A program made the translations under genes and the position numbers. Positions 25,143 to 37,500 of a DNA stretch of 64,000 nucleotides are shown here, piece by piece. Below the pieces are notes generated by a model, which had not been told where the DNA came from, searched no databases, and saw only the letters and a list, made by a program, of their open reading frames with translations. The stretch's first letter is position 1. Each line of letters opens with the position of its first letter. This DNA is from Cyanophora paradoxa (Eukaryota; Glaucocystophyceae; Cyanophorales; Cyanophoraceae), in the NCBI GenBank assembly GCA_004431415.1, contig QPMI01000061.1:90243-154242 (forward strand), read 5' to 3'.

Positions 25143-27101
25143 ATGGAGCTCCTCAAGGCGGTCGAGCAGAGCGCCGATGAGGAGCTCAAGCAGCAGTTCA
25201 TGAAGACCATGACGCTCGTGGGACGCTGTATCGCGCTCTTCGGGTGCGGCCGGATAGGAGCGCCAAGCGCGACTGAACCGCCCGCTCACCCGATGCCGCG
25301 GTGCGCAGCTTCGACGGCATCTCATTCAGCTTCAACGGCGGCAAGGACTCCACCGTGCTGCTTCATGTGCTGCGGGCGGCTATCGCACAGCACCTGGCTC
25401 AAGCAGCACCGAATGGGGGCGCGGTATCCGCGGAGGCCACAAACGCCGCGCTGCGACGCGTTCGATTCGTCTACTTCAACTCTGCGAACATGTTCCAGGA
25501 GATCCACGAGTTCCTCCAGCAAACCAGCGAGCTGTGCGCCGTGCTGCGATCTCCCCGGTGACCCGACGCGCGCTGGCTGACGTGACGCGCGCTGTGCAGC
25601 TACGGGGTTGAGATCAAGTTCTTAGATGCCAACTACAAAGCCGGTCTGAGCGAGCTGATTCGCGAAAGCAAGGTCAAGGTCATCTTGATGGGGCAGCGGC
25701 AGGGCGACCCTGGCGCAGGTGACCGCGCCAACTGCTCCTTTCAGATTGTTTTTTATTGAAGTGCTTTCCTTTTCTCTTGCCTCGCAGTGAACCTTGAGCA
25801 CTTTTCCCCGACGGACCCCGGGTGGCCCCCGATCATTCGTGTGAACGCCATCCTGGACTGGACCTACGCCCAGGTGTGGCGCTTCCTCGTCGACTTCAAG
25901 CTGCCCTACTGCTCCCTCTACGACCGCGGGTCCGCCCCGGGCTTCGCGTCGCGCCCCGCCGGGCGGTGCGAGCGGGCGGGGGCAGGTACACGTCGATCGG
26001 GGGGCAGCTGGACACGCTGCCGAACCCCGCGCTGAAGAACGCGAACGGGACGTTCAAGCCGGCGGCGGCGCTGGAGGACTGGTCGCAGGAGCGGGCGGGG
26101 CGCATCGCCAAGAAGCCGGCGCCGAGCCCGACGCCGCCCTCCTCCTCCAACTCCTTGCCCTCCATGTCCCCCTCCGTCTCCTCCTCCTCGCTCAGCGTCC
26201 TCTCCGTCTCCAACGGTGCGCCCCCCGCGAGGCCCGCCCTCGCCCCCCCTGATCCCCGCCCCGCCCCGGCAGCGCCGGGGGGCGCCCCGAGGAGCCACCA
26301 GGCGGCCGGCATCATCATCATCGGCGACGAGATACTTAGCGGCAAGGTCGTCGACGCGAACGGCCCGTTCCTCTGCCGGGAACTGCGGTGCGGGGGGCCG
26401 GCGAGGGGGCGCCCCGCGGGGTGTGACCGGGGGCGGGCAGGGAGCTGGGGATCGGGGTGCGGCAGCTGGCGGTGATCCCGGACGAGCAGACGGCGATCGC
26501 GTCGCACGTGGCGGCCTTCGCGCGGCAGTACGACCTCGTCTTCACCACGGGCGGCCTGGGCCCCACGCACGACGACCGTACCGTCGCCGCCCTCGCCGAG
26601 GCCTTCGGCGTCCCCGTCCGCCGCGACCCCGCCCTCGCCGAGGCCGTCGCCGCCTTCTACGGCCCCGCCTGCACCGAGGCGCACCTCAGGCAGGCCGACG
26701 TCCCCGACGGCTGCCGCCTCCTCGCCGTCCCCAGCGTCCCCTTCCCGACCCTCGTCATGAAGAACGTCTTCGTGCTGCCCGGCATCCCCGAGTATGTCCG
26801 CCTCAAGATGGGCCTCCTGCGGGAGGAGCTGCGGGGCCACCCCTTCGCCCTCCGCAAGCTCTTCCTGGACCGCGGCGTGAGCGAGGGGGCCGTCGCGCAC
26901 CTCCTCGAGGAGACGCAGGCCGCCTTCCCCGGGGTCAAGGTCGGCAGCTACCCCTTCCTGGAGCGCGACTTCAGCGTCGTCGTCACGCTCGAGGGGAGCC
27001 TGCGCGACGAGGAGGCCGTCGAGCGCGCCGCCCGCCACCTCGCCGCCCGCCTGCCCCCGGGCGCCCTCCTCCGCACCTCCTCCGACAACCTCCCCTTGTA
27101 G
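25143..27101 (+). CDS. FLAD1: FAD synthase, PAPS-reductase domain then MoCF domain
   Basis: Adenylates FMN to FAD. ATG 25143 begins [15 protein letters not shown]. Intron 25214-25308 (GC-AG) leads to [15 protein letters not shown], the PP-loop (from 25331) of the PAPS-reductase-like FAD synthase domain. GQRQGDP (25690), [14 protein letters not shown] and LYDRG|YTSIGG (flavin/ATP site) follow. A Ser/Pro linker then leads to a complete molybdopterin-binding domain with [13 protein letters not shown] (26323), [11 protein letters not shown] (about 26545), [13 protein letters not shown] and VKVGSYPF. The stop is TAG 27099-27101. Human FLAD1 has the two domains in the opposite order. It is head-to-head with a paralogue holding only the second domain. 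The enzyme looks complete. Confidence 0.9.
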
Positions 27102-27269
27102 CTCCCGCCCCGCCCCGCCCCGCCCCCGCCGCCCCCCGCCCCTCTCAGCCCCCCTATCGTGCTCTTTCCGTTGTTTCAACTAGTGGCCTACACGAGCCGA
27201 GGCGTTGCTGGAAGCGGGTGGCGACGGGAAGGGGCGAGTGGGGAGGCGAGAGGCCGCGGAAGGAGGCGA

Positions 27270-28130
27270 CTAGTCCGCGGGGCGGCAGACGGTGAGCGGA
27301 AGCGAGCCGCCCGGCGCCGCCTCGAGCTCGAGCGCGCCGGCCAGGCGCGCGGCGGGGCCCAGGGCGTGCTCGCCCCTGCGGATGGCGTCGGCGGCCGCCC
27401 GCGCCACGCGCCGCGCGGCCGCGCCGCCGGCAACCGCGAGGGCCTCGAGCTCGCCCGCCGGCGAGGCGGCGAGGTGCACGTCGCAGGCCGCCTCCGCGAC
27501 GGCGCCGGCGGCTCGCGCCGCGTCCAGCAGCCGCCGGTCGAGCGAGAGGAAGACGGCGGCGGCCGAGGGCGGCGCGCCGGCAGCCGCCGTGAGCGCCGCG
27601 TGGAGGGCCCAGAGGACGAGGTTGTCGGGCTGTATCCGATCCGGCACGGGCACGCAGAGGCGGCCGGCGCCGGCCGGGGCGTGCTCCAGCGCGGCGGCGC
27701 AGACCTCCAGCGCAGGGCTCACCGCGTACAGCACGAGGGCGCTCTCCTGCACGAAGGAGTGCTCCACGAGGCGCTGCAGCCGGTCCGTGACGTCCGCAGC
27801 GCCGAGCAGCGAGTACACGAGGCGCGGGGCCCGCGCCGCCCGCAGCGCCCCAGCCGCCGCTGCGATCGCAGAGGCTGGGACGGAGTTCCGTCCCAGAGGC
27901 ACGATCTCATCCGCCGCAGCCTGCACGCCGCCGCCGTCCGCGCTCCTGATGATGCTGGGGACGCGGGCGCGGAAGCTGCCCTCGCGGAAGTCCTCCGGCG
28001 AGACGCCGCTGTCCGAGCGCTCGGCGCTGCCGGCCACCTGCAGCGAAAGCTGCAGCGAGACGGCCAGCACGAGCGCCAGCGCCGCCGCTGGCCGGGCCGG
28101 TCGCTCCCACGCCGGCCGGCCCGCGCGCAT
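27270..28130 (-). CDS. Unknown protein with N-terminal signal anchor
   Basis: Intronless frame of 286 residues from ATG 28130 (MRAGRPAWERPARPAAALAL) to TAG 27270-27272. Residues 14-32 are strongly hydrophobic after a basic start, as in a signal peptide or type II membrane anchor. The rest is alanine-rich with LVYSLLGAADVTDRLQRLV (about residue 105) and DRIQPDNLVLWALHAAL (about residue 165). The first of these faintly recalls the start of Golgi core-2/I-branching glycosyltransferases, but no catalytic pattern follows, so no function is assigned. It has an in-frame upstream extension to 28250 that would bury the signal. It is head-to-head with the NFRKB-like gene (154 bp apart) and convergent with FAD synthase. 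Confidence 0.55.
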   Translation of the reverse strand: MRAGRPAWERPARPAAALALVLAVSLQLSLQVAGSAERSDSGVSPEDFREGSFRARVPSIIRSADGGGVQAAADEIVPLGRNSVPASAIAAAAGALRAARAPRLVYSLLGAADVTDRLQRLVEHSFVQESALVLYAVSPALEVCAAALEHAPAGAGRLCVPVPDRIQPDNLVLWALHAALTAAAGAPPSAAAVFLSLDRRLLDAARAAGAVAEAACDVHLAASPAGELEALAVAGGAAARRVARAAADAIRRGEHALGPAARLAGALELEAAPGGSLPLTVCRPAD

Positions 28131-28284
28131 TAGCCTGGGAGAGCCTCGGTGCACTTCTCGCTGCTCTGGGGGCTCTGCGTGGCTGCTAGCTGCAAGGTGA
28201 AATGACCAAGGGAAAGGGATCGAATCCGGCAAGGGTTCGATTGGGGACACCGGCTTTCCCGCGTCGAGCCTGGGCTTTCCCGCG

Positions 28285-31200
28285 ATGGACCCGCGCCCGG
28301 CGGACGAAGCAACGCCAGCGGCATCGCAAACAGCTCAAGGAGGTCGCCTGTCGATCGGCAGCCTGCTTTCGCCCGCGCCGAACGAGGATGCGGCCCCGTC
28401 GCAGGTGCGGGTTGCATCGAAAGCCTCTGCGCAGGATGCAGCGCCGAAGCTCGCGGCGCGCGCTGTTCGAAATCGACGCCACCCGCAGGCGGAGCCCTTT
28501 AGGCGAGTGCCCAACATCGTACAGTCGCCTTCTTTGATGGAGCGGTTCAGAGCGGTTCCCGCGTCTCCGTCGAGTTCGTCACGGGACTCGGTCGCGGAGC
28601 GCCAGCCTATGGGATCGCCTACTTCCATCCGCCCCTGGGAGAATTCATTCCAGAGTTCCAGCCCGTCGCATTCGCCGCGCCAGCACGCCTCTGCCCCGGC
28701 ACAGTTGGCCTCCAGCACGCCTCCCGCCACCTCGCCGGGCGCATCGCCACGCGGCCCCGCTCCCGCCATTCCACCGGCGGCGCACGCGCAGCAGCAGCCA
28801 GAAGCAATGGAATTGTCGCCGCGCTCCGGAGCATCTCCGGCACCGCAGCAGGAAGCGGATCGCCCGGCCCCCGTCGGCGCGGCCAGCGCCGCCGCGGCCC
28901 CCGACCCCGCGCCTCCCGCCGGCCAGCAGGCGATCCCGGGAGCGGTCTTCGTTGCGGCGCGCCCCACGGGGGCGGCCCTGTGTGGGCGGCGGGGGCGGCG
29001 GAGGGGGGTCGGGGCGGCGCTCGCCGGGGAGGCGATGGCGGAGGACGGCGGCGAGGCGGAGCGCGGGAGGAGGGCGGCGAGGCGGCGGCGGCCGCGGCCC
29101 AGGGCGACGCCGAGGCGGGCGAGGAGGAGCCCGGCCGCGACGCCGAGGGCCCGAGGAGGGGCCGACGCGGCCCGCCGGGCGCCGGCGCGAGGCGGGGCGG
29201 CGGGGCGCGGAAGAGCAAGAAGAAGAAGAAGAAGGGGGAGGAGGACGACGAGGACTTCGATGAGGCGGCCGAGGCGCGCAAGGCGGCCGCCAAGGGCCGC
29301 GCGAAGAAGGGCGGGGGGCCGGCGGGGGCGCCAAGGGGGCGGGGCCGGGGCGGTGGCCGCGGGTGCAGATGCCGCTGGCGTGCCTGCTGGTGGAGGGCCC
29401 GGAGGACGCCGGCCTGCTCGAGAGCAGCGAGGAGGAGCCGGCGGCGCTGGCCTACTGGTCGGGGCAGGGCCCGCCCGCGGGGCCCGGCGAGGCGGGCCGG
29501 CGCGGGTCCTGGTGGAGGGGGCGCTGCTCGAGCTGCCCGCGAGGCGCTCGCGCTGCCCGACCTCGCCGCCCTCCTCACCCCGGAGCTCTGGCGCGAGCTC
29601 TCCGAGGAGGAGCGCGCCCGCCTGCGGCCCCTGCTGCCCCCGGTCCCCAGCGAGCTCCGCGCCGCCCAGCGCGCCGCCGCCGCGCACCTCGCCGCCGAGG
29701 CCGACGCGGGGGCGGGGCGGAGGGCGGGGCGGGGTGGGAGGAGGAGGGGGGCGCTGCGGGAGGGGCGGGGCGGGAGAAGGACGCGCTGGCGGAGCGCTTC
29801 CTCGCCTGCGACGAGGACCTCTTCTTCGGCCACCCGCTCCGCTCCTTCTGGGCCGCCCTCCGCCGTCCGCCCCCCGCCCCCGCCCTGCCCCGCCGGCGCC
29901 GGCCCGTGACGGGGTGCGGCAGGCGGGAAGTACGCGCCGGAGGCGGTGGCGCGGCAGCAGCGGCGGCTGCAGCTGCGGCGCGCCGCCCACGTCCGCTCCC
30001 TCCGCTCCTTCCACGACAACCTCGTCCGCCCCCGCCCCCCCGCCTGCCCCGCCCGCCCGAGCCGCCCTCCGCAGGTCCGCCGCGTCGTGCAGGCCCGCCG
30101 CACGCGCTTCGCGGCGCTGCAGGGGCCGGCGGGACCGCCGCCGTACGAGGCCTCCTCCTCGCTCGCCCCGGCGGCCCCTGGGCGGCACTGCAGGCTCCGC
30201 CGAGGCGCAGGGGGAGGGGGCGGTGCCGGCGCGCTACGTCCCGTGGCGCCCCTGCGGGCCGACCTGAAGGCGGCCCTCGTCGGGCGCGCCCCGCCGCGCC
30301 GCACCTTCGACGCCGCGCCCCTCGCGCCGCCGCCGCCCCGCCCCGCCCCGCCGGAGGGGGAGGAGGAGGGGCGGGGAGGGGGCGCGGCGGAACCCGAAGC
30401 GGCGGGCGGTGGCGAGCCGCGCCCTCGACGACTTCGCCACTGGGAGCTCCTCGAGGCGCAGGCCCCCAGCCGGGCCCCCCGCCCAAGAAGGCCACCCGCC
30501 CTCCGCCCCGACGGCCCGGGGGGCGGCGCCCACCGCGGGCCCCCTCGGCGGCCCCTCGGCGGGGCGGGGGCGGGGCGGGGACGGGTCGCTGCCGGCGTGG
30601 GCGGTGCCGCTCGGGGCGCGCGAGCCGTTCATCACCGCCGTCCTCCACCGCCTGCGCGACGTGCCGGACCGAGCGCCGGCCCCTCCTCGCCGCCCTCCGC
30701 GCCGCCTCCGCCGTCGCCTCCTCCGCCCCGCAGGCCGCCGGGGCGGGGCCGGGCAGGGTGCGGGGCCGGGGGCGGGCGGGGAGGCGGAGATGGAGGCGCC
30801 GCTGCCGCCGCTGGAGCTGCCGGCGAGCCTCGCGCGGGCGGCGAGCCCGCCTCGTCGGGCCTCCCCTCGCCCCGCGGCCCGCCGGCCGCGCTTCGCCCTC
30901 CCGCCCTCGCCGACCCCACCCTCCCGCCCCGCTCCTGCGACTTCGCCGTGCGCACCCCGCCGCCCCGCCCGCCCCGCCCGCCGGCCTCCGGCGCGACGCG
31001 CGCGCAGGGCTGCTGCTGGTGCTGCTCGAGGTCGGCTCGGCGGCGGAGCTGCTGCCGGCGGCCTGCAGCGCGCGCCACCTGCTCTCCTCCCTCCTCCGCT
31101 TCCTCGCCGACCCCAGGGGCCCTTCCCGAGCCCCCGGCGCCCCCCGCCGAGCCCGACGCCCGCCCCGCGACCGCCCCTCGCCAGTCCCGCCTCCGCCCCC

Positions 31201-33694
31201 ACCCCGCCCGCCATCCCTTCGCCCCCGCTCCCCTCCAGCCTCCCCGGGCAGCTCCCCGGGGCCTCTGCGGCGGGCCCGGGGCCATCCCTGCGGGCGGCGC
31301 CCCCGCGGCGGCCGCCCGGAGGCCTCGCCAGCGCCGGGCGCCCCTCCCCCCGCCGGGCCGTCCCGCATCAGCCCGCCACGGCCGGGGCCGGAGTCCCGCT
31401 CCCGCTCCCCCGCAGCCCGGCGCAGCGCCGCTGCCGGCGCGCTGTCCCCGACGCCGGCCCCGTCGGCGCCCGCAGCTGCAGCGGCGCCCGGGCCCGCCGG
31501 GGGGCCCTCGGCGGGGCCTGCGGGGCGGACGTCGGAGGGGTCGGTGTCGGGGGCGCTGGGTCGCGGGGTGGCGGACCCGGGCCCCGTGCCGGCGGCCTTC
31601 GAGCCCTGCCTCCGCTTCGACGAGGAGAAGCAGGTCGCCACCTGGCTCTCCCCCCTCCCGGGTGAGCCGCCGGCAGGCCCGCCCCCCCGGCCCTCGCCCC
31701 CCTGACGGTGGGGCAGGGGAGGCGGGGCCGGCGGGGCCGCTGGCGGCGATGGAGGAGTACTTCCTCGCAAAGTACGCGAGCCGGCTCCCGGCGGCGCAGC
31801 TGGAGCGGGCCTTCAAGCCAGCCTCCAAGTCGGTGCTGAGCATCCGCCCGAGCTCGCCGGAGACGGTGCAGCTCTTCCGCGCCCAGGAGCGCGAGCGCTT
31901 CCTCGCCCCCGACGCCGGCTTCGTCTACCGGTGCCCCCCGCCCCGCCCCTCCTTCCCCCCGCGCCCCGCGCGAGTCGGGACCCGCAGCATCAAGGGCCTG
32001 CGCGCCTCTGTCGCCCCCATCAAGCGCAGTGCGCCCCGCCCCGCCGCCGCCGCCGCGCCGAGGGCCGCTGAGGGGCGGGGGCGGGCAGCGAGCGGGACGG
32101 GGCGGGTGCGGGAGCACATGCTGCTGCGGGCGGAGCGGCCGCCGCACGTCACCCTCCTCGGCCTCGTCCGCGACGCCGCCGCCCGCCTCCCCGACGGTCC
32201 CGCCCCGCCCGCCCCGCGCGCCCCGCGCCGGCCTCACGGGCGGGGGCGGGCAGGGTTCGGGACGCGGGCCGACGTGGCGGAGCTGCTGCGGGACTCGCAG
32301 TACCTCATCGAGGAGGCCGTGCGCCCCGCCCGCCCCGCCCCCCGCCCCGCCCCGCCCCGCCCTGCGCCTCACCGGCCGGGGGCGGCGCAGGGGGCGGCCC
32401 TCGTGCACCAGGCCGTGAGCGGCGCCCTCGACCGCCTCCACTACGAGAAGGACCCCTGCGTCAAGGCACGCCGCCCCGCCCCGCTGGCCGCCTGCTGGGC
32501 GGGGCGCTGAGGGGGGCCGGGGGCAGTACGACGGGGAGCAGAAGCTGTGGCACTACCTCCACCGCGACCGCGACCCCGCCGACTTCAGTGCGCCGCCCCG
32601 GCCCCGCCCCCCTGCCCTGCCCCGCGCGGCGTCCGCGAGCCGGCGGGGGCGGCGCAGCGATGGAGGGACAGGTGGCGACGCGCGGGCCCCGCGCCAAGCA
32701 GGAGCACGCGGCCGAGCCGGCGCCCCGCCCCGAGCCCAAGCCCCGCAAGAAGAGCGCCAAGGCCGCCGCCGCCGCAGCTGCTGCTGCTGCAGCAGCAGCG
32801 GCAACAGGCGGCGGTAGCTCGGGCGCTGCTCAGGGCCCTCCTCCCCGCAGGGCCCCCCGCCCCGGGCCTCCCGTCCCTGGCGCGCCCGTCCCGCTCGCCG
32901 GCCCCGCCGGCCTGCCCCGCCCTGGGCCGCCCCAGCCGATGGTGCGTGCGCGCGAGGGGCGCCGGGGCGGGCGCTGACGGGGGCCGGGCAGGGGCAGGGC
33001 CGGGCCGGGGCTCCCCTCGGCAGCCGCCGTGCACGCTGCCACGACCGGCGGGCGGCCCTACCCGCCCGTGCGCCCCCGCCCGCCCGCGCCCCGCCGGCCT
33101 GATGGGGCGCAGGGCCAGCCCTTCGCCCGCCGGGGCCCCGGGGATGCAGCGCCCGGGGGGCCGGAGGGCCCCCGGCGCGACTTTCGTGCCCCGCGCGTGC
33201 CCTCGGCGGTCGCCCACTGGGGCCCGGCGCCGTGCCCGCCGCGGGGCGCGGCCTGCCCGTGGCGGGGCGCGCCCCGTGGGGCCCCTCCCGGGGGCTCCCC
33301 CGCCGTACCCTTGGGCCGGCCAGCTCCCCATGCCGGGCGCCCCGCGCCGCTTGCCGGGCCCCCGCGGCCCCCGGCGTGCCCCTGCCCCGGGCGTCCCCCG
33401 CCCCGATGATGGGGGCGCGCGGGCCCATCCCTCCCCACTACGGGCCCCCGCAGGGCCCTCCTCAGGGGCCCCCGCAGGGCCCTCCGCAGGGGCCCGTCAT
33501 GCCGCCCCCGCCCCCGCCGCCAGGGGCCCCGGGGGGCCCGCCGAGCGCTCCTGTGCGTCCTGGCCCCTCCCCGCGCTCCCCTCGCCCACGGCGCCCGCCT
33601 GACTCGGCGGCGCGCGCCGCAGGTCCTCACGTCCGTGTCGCCCTTCCCGCCGGGGCCGCAGCCCCCGGTGGGGCCCGCCCCGCCCCCACAGTGA
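28285..33694 (+). CDS. NFRKB: NFRKB/INO80G-like chromatin-remodelling subunit
   Basis: Homologue of the INO80 complex subunit NFRKB. ATG 28285 (MDPRPADEATPAAS) opens a low-complexity Ser/Pro/Ala region. A Lys-rich acidic stretch (KSKKKKKKGEEDDED, 29215) and a DEUBAD-like segment follow: ACLLVEGPEDAGLLE (29380), LPDLAALLTPELWRELSEEE (29560), then FFGHPLRSFWAALR and PEAVARQQRRLQLRR. The signature is the winged-helix-like domain at 31.74-32.6 kb: TVQLFRAQERERFLAP, SIKGLRASVAPIKR, HVTLLGLVRDAAARLP, TRADVAELLRDSQYL, SGALDRLHYEKDPCVK and QKLWHYLHRDRDPADF. The C-terminus is a long Pro/Gly/Gln-rich tail ending VGPAPPPQ at TGA 33692-33694. In animals NFRKB holds UCH37 inactive in INO80. Exon borders in the low-complexity regions are uncertain. 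Confidence 0.82.
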
Positions 33695-34506
33695 GAGGGC
33701 AGCGCCAGTGCCGATTGTCACTGATCCGCTGAGCTGTGTATCGAAAAGAGAAGCCCCGCGGCTCGCGAGGTGTGGTCCGCGGGCCCGAGGGCCCGGCAGA
33801 CGCTGCGCGAGTCCCACGGGGCCCGGGGGCGGGGGCATCCGATGAGCCAGCCTGGCAGGCCTAGCCTAGTAGGGCTTCCGATGCCTGAAGCCTTGTCTTC
33901 CAGGCTTGATCATGACTCTCCGAACTTCGGAAGTTCCGAACTTCGGAAAGTTCAGTTTCAACGGTTTGCCAAGTTAAGGCTCTGAACTCGGAAGGCTGAA
34001 TTCATGCTCAACTTGCCAATTGCAAGCCTTGAAGCCTCGAAACCTGAAGCCTGCCAGGCTGCAGTTGGTCATGGGCTTCAAGGCATGAAGCTTAAGCCCG
34101 ACACAACTGTTCGACGCCCCCACCGCGGCGCACGTGCGAAGGTCGGGCCCCAGGGCCCCCGGCCCCCCCCTGGAGAGCCGCGGGCCGCGGGGCTTGAAGC
34201 TTTGACTGCCGCCGTGTCACGGTGTGCAGCGGAATTCTAGCTGCCAGCTGCTGGCTGGCCCAGTGGGGCCTTTTATTCGCGTGACAGCCCGGGCCGGCGG
34301 GGCGTCGGCGCAGCGCCCGGCCACGTGCGGCCCCACGCGGCTGCTGTCAGCAGCAAGGACCAGCCTCCGTGAGCAATGGCAGCGCTCTTGAAAGAAGTTG
34401 CGTTTGAAGCGCACACTCGCTTCGGACAGAAAAAGCGAATGGGGAAAAGGGGGGGAGGGGATGGGAGGGGGTGCTGGGGGAGGCGGGGCCCTGCGGGGCC
34501 TCGCGC
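33695..34506. other. Convergent intergenic region with short repeats
   Basis: 812 bp between two gene ends, the largest gap in the host part. It contains a dyad repeat (33920-33948), many copies of AAGCCT/AAGCTT-like words (33860-34210) and a poly-purine tract near 34440. No gene recognised. Confidence 0.5.
33920..33948. repeat. Tandem 13-bp dyad CCGAACTTCGGAA x2
   Basis: CCGAACTTCGGAA at 33920-33932 and 33936-33948. Each copy is nearly self-complementary, so the block can form stem-loops. It lies between the ends of the NFRKB-like and polymerase alpha genes. Confidence 0.6.
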
Positions 34507-37500
34507 CTACGAGCGGGCGGCCTGGAAGCGGCGGAAGATGTCGGCGAGGTTGACGCGGCCGTACGCCGACATGGCGACGTAGCGCGCGGCGGTCGCCCGC
34601 AGCGCGTCGTAGGCGCGCTTGTCGGCGAAGTGGAGGCGCATGTCGTCGGGCACGCCGGCCGCCGCCTCCTCGTTGCGCTTCCGCGCCGCCTCCAGGCGCT
34701 CGGCGGCCTTGGCGACGTCGAAGAGGCGTTGGAAGTAGAGCAGCTGCGTGTAGAGCTCCCCCGCCGAGTACTGCGCCCCGCCCCGCCCCGTCAGGCCGGA
34801 AGCGGGCGAGGCCGGCGTGCGGGGCGGAGCGGGCCTCCTCGACGAGGTGGTGCCGCTCGGGGTCGCTCGGGCAGGCGGGGAGGCCCCGCCGCAGCTGGCA
34901 GCTGCGGGCCCGCGCCGAGCACTCCGCCTCCGCGCACTTCATCCACCCCTCGTAGTATCGCTCGATGTGCCGCCCGATCGACCGCACGAGCTGCACGGGG
35001 CGCCCCGGTCGGACGGGCGGCGCCGAGGGCGGGGCGGGGCGGGCGGACCGCGTTCTCGATGGCGGGCTGGCCGAGGGCCTTCCCGCAGTGCCCGCAGCAC
35101 AGGTGGCCCAGCGCGCTGAAGGGGTACCCGTGCTCGAGCTTCTTCGCGTCCCCGTCCGCCACCGAGATGCTGTACCCCGCCGGCAGCCGGTAGATGCCTG
35201 CGGGGGCGTGAGGGGCGGCAGCAGGGGAGGCGGGGGGGCGGGGTGGTGACCGGGGACGGGGGCGGAGGCGGCGCAGGCGGTGCACTTGACGCGGAGGGGC
35301 TCGCAGGCCTTGAACTTCTCGTCCTCGTCGCAGCCGGCGGGGGCCGCCGCCTCCGCCGCCGCGTACTTGAACTTGCTCCCGTCCATCCCCAGGCACTCCG
35401 CGATCATCCCCGCCCCCGTCCCCTCGATCGGCTCGCACAGCCGCGCCACCGGCGGGTGGATCTGCGACTGCATGTACCACCCGTAGTCCGGCTGCGCGAG
35501 CGGCCCCGGCGGTCAGCGCGGGGCGGGCGGGGAGAGGGGGGCGGGGGAGGGGCGGGGCGGGCCTTGAGGCCGCCTTGGGAGCGGAGGACGGTGTCGAGGG
35601 CGTAGGCGCGCTCCGAGAGGCTCGCGTTCGTCGTCCCCGTCGCGCACACCACGTACTGTCCGCCCCCTCGGCCCCGCGCCCCGGGGGCGAGGGGAGGGCG
35701 GGGGCGCGCGGGGGCCGACCTGGATGATCTCGCCGGCGCGGAGGGCCTTGCCCTGCGCCATCAGCTGCTTGGCGACGGCCACGTGCGGCAGCTTGTTCGA
35801 GTCCGGGTACTCCTCCGGCGCCCGCGTCAGCGACTTGCTGATCGCGAAGAGCCGCACGTCGTACCTGCCCGCCCCCGCTCGCTCGAGCGGCGGGGCGGGG
35901 CGGGCGGGGGCGGGGGCGGGGCGCACGTCTCGGCGTCCATCTTCTCCTTGACCTCGCGGAGGTAGGCGTGGATGTCGGCGACGATGTCCTCGCACGTGCG
36001 CCGGCGCGCCTCCTCGCCGCCGGCCCCCGCCTCGCCCTCCGCCTTGACCGCCACGTTGTCCCGCTGCGGGGGCGGCGGGGGCGTGAGGGGCGGCCTCTCC
36101 TCTCGGGGCGCCCGGGGGGCGCGGCGCAGGGCCGGACCTGGAGGATGAAGCCGAGGACGCGGCGGCCGATCGCGACGGAGAGCGGGCACCAGTCGCGCCG
36201 CACCAGGTCCAGCCCCTTCTCCTCCTGCTCGTACACCAGCGCCCCCGAGCGCGACTCCGCCACCTGCCCGCCCTGCTCGGCGCCGGGGCGGCGGGGCCGG
36301 GGCCGGGGGGGGGGCGGGGGGCACCTTGAGGGCGGCGTACTTCTTCTTGCGGAGGAGGAGCATGCGGGCGAACATGCCGTCCAGCTCGATCTCCAGGTGC
36401 CGGTACAGCTTGTTCACCTCCTTCTTGAGGCGCTGGCCCATCTCCTTGGCCTTGGCGACCTCGGTGAGGTGCGTGTGGATCATCACCGAGTCGGTGTCGC
36501 CGTAGATGACCTCCAGGCCGCACGCGCCCTGCGCCACGTCGACGGCGCGCTGCAGCGTCTCGCGCCCCTGGGCCGTGATGAGCTCCGCGATCGGCTTGGC
36601 GTAGAAGCGCGAGTGCCGGAAGCCCAGGCAGCCGTACATCGAGTTCGCCGTCAGCTTCAGCGCCTTCTGCCGGATGTCTGCCCGACCCGCACGTCACGCG
36701 CCACCGCCGCCCAGCCCCGTCGCGCCCCGTCCAGGCTCGCGCGCACCGAGCTGCTGGAGCTTGTGGGGGTCGGACTCGCCCTTGATGAGGGCCTTCACCT
36801 GCCGCCGCCGGTCCACCAGCACGCGAATCACGCGCGGGAGCACCCCGGGCGGCGCCTCGGCGCCCGGCAGGTCCGGCAGCGTCGAGACGCTCGCCGCCCC
36901 CGCCTCGCCGCCCTCCCCGCCCTCCTCCTTGACCGCGCTGCAGAGCTGCCGCCGGACCGTCGTGAAGCAGATGTTGTACTCCTGGATGATGGAGGGGTAG
37001 AGCGAGTTGAAGTCGAGCAGCAGGACGAGCTTGTCGTAGAGCCCTGCCGGCGCCCCGGGGGCCCCGCTCGGCCCCGCCCCCGCGGGGCGCGTGGCGAGGG
37101 CCCCGGCGCACCCCGCTTGGGCTCCAGCACGAGGCCGCCCGCGTACGCCGGCTTGCGCTTCGCCTTGCCCGACGCCGCCGCCGCCGCCGCCGCCCCGGCC
37201 TCCGGCTCGTCATCTGCGGCACGGCGCGGCGTCGGCCGGGGCGGCGAGGGCGGCGGGGGAGGGCGCACCGTCCTCGTCGGGGCCGGCCTGCTCCTCCTCG
37301 TCCTCCCGAGGCTCCTGCTTCGCCTTGCCTTTGGCCTTGCCCTTGCCCGCCGCCGCCGCCGCCTTCCCCTTCATCTCGAAGGCCGAGTACTGCCGCCCCG
37401 TCAGCGCCGTGCGGCGGGCGTGCCGGGCGTGCGGGGCGGCGCGCCTTGTCAGGGACGATGTACTTGAGGGCGTGGAACTCGTGGAGGAGCAGGTACTCGT

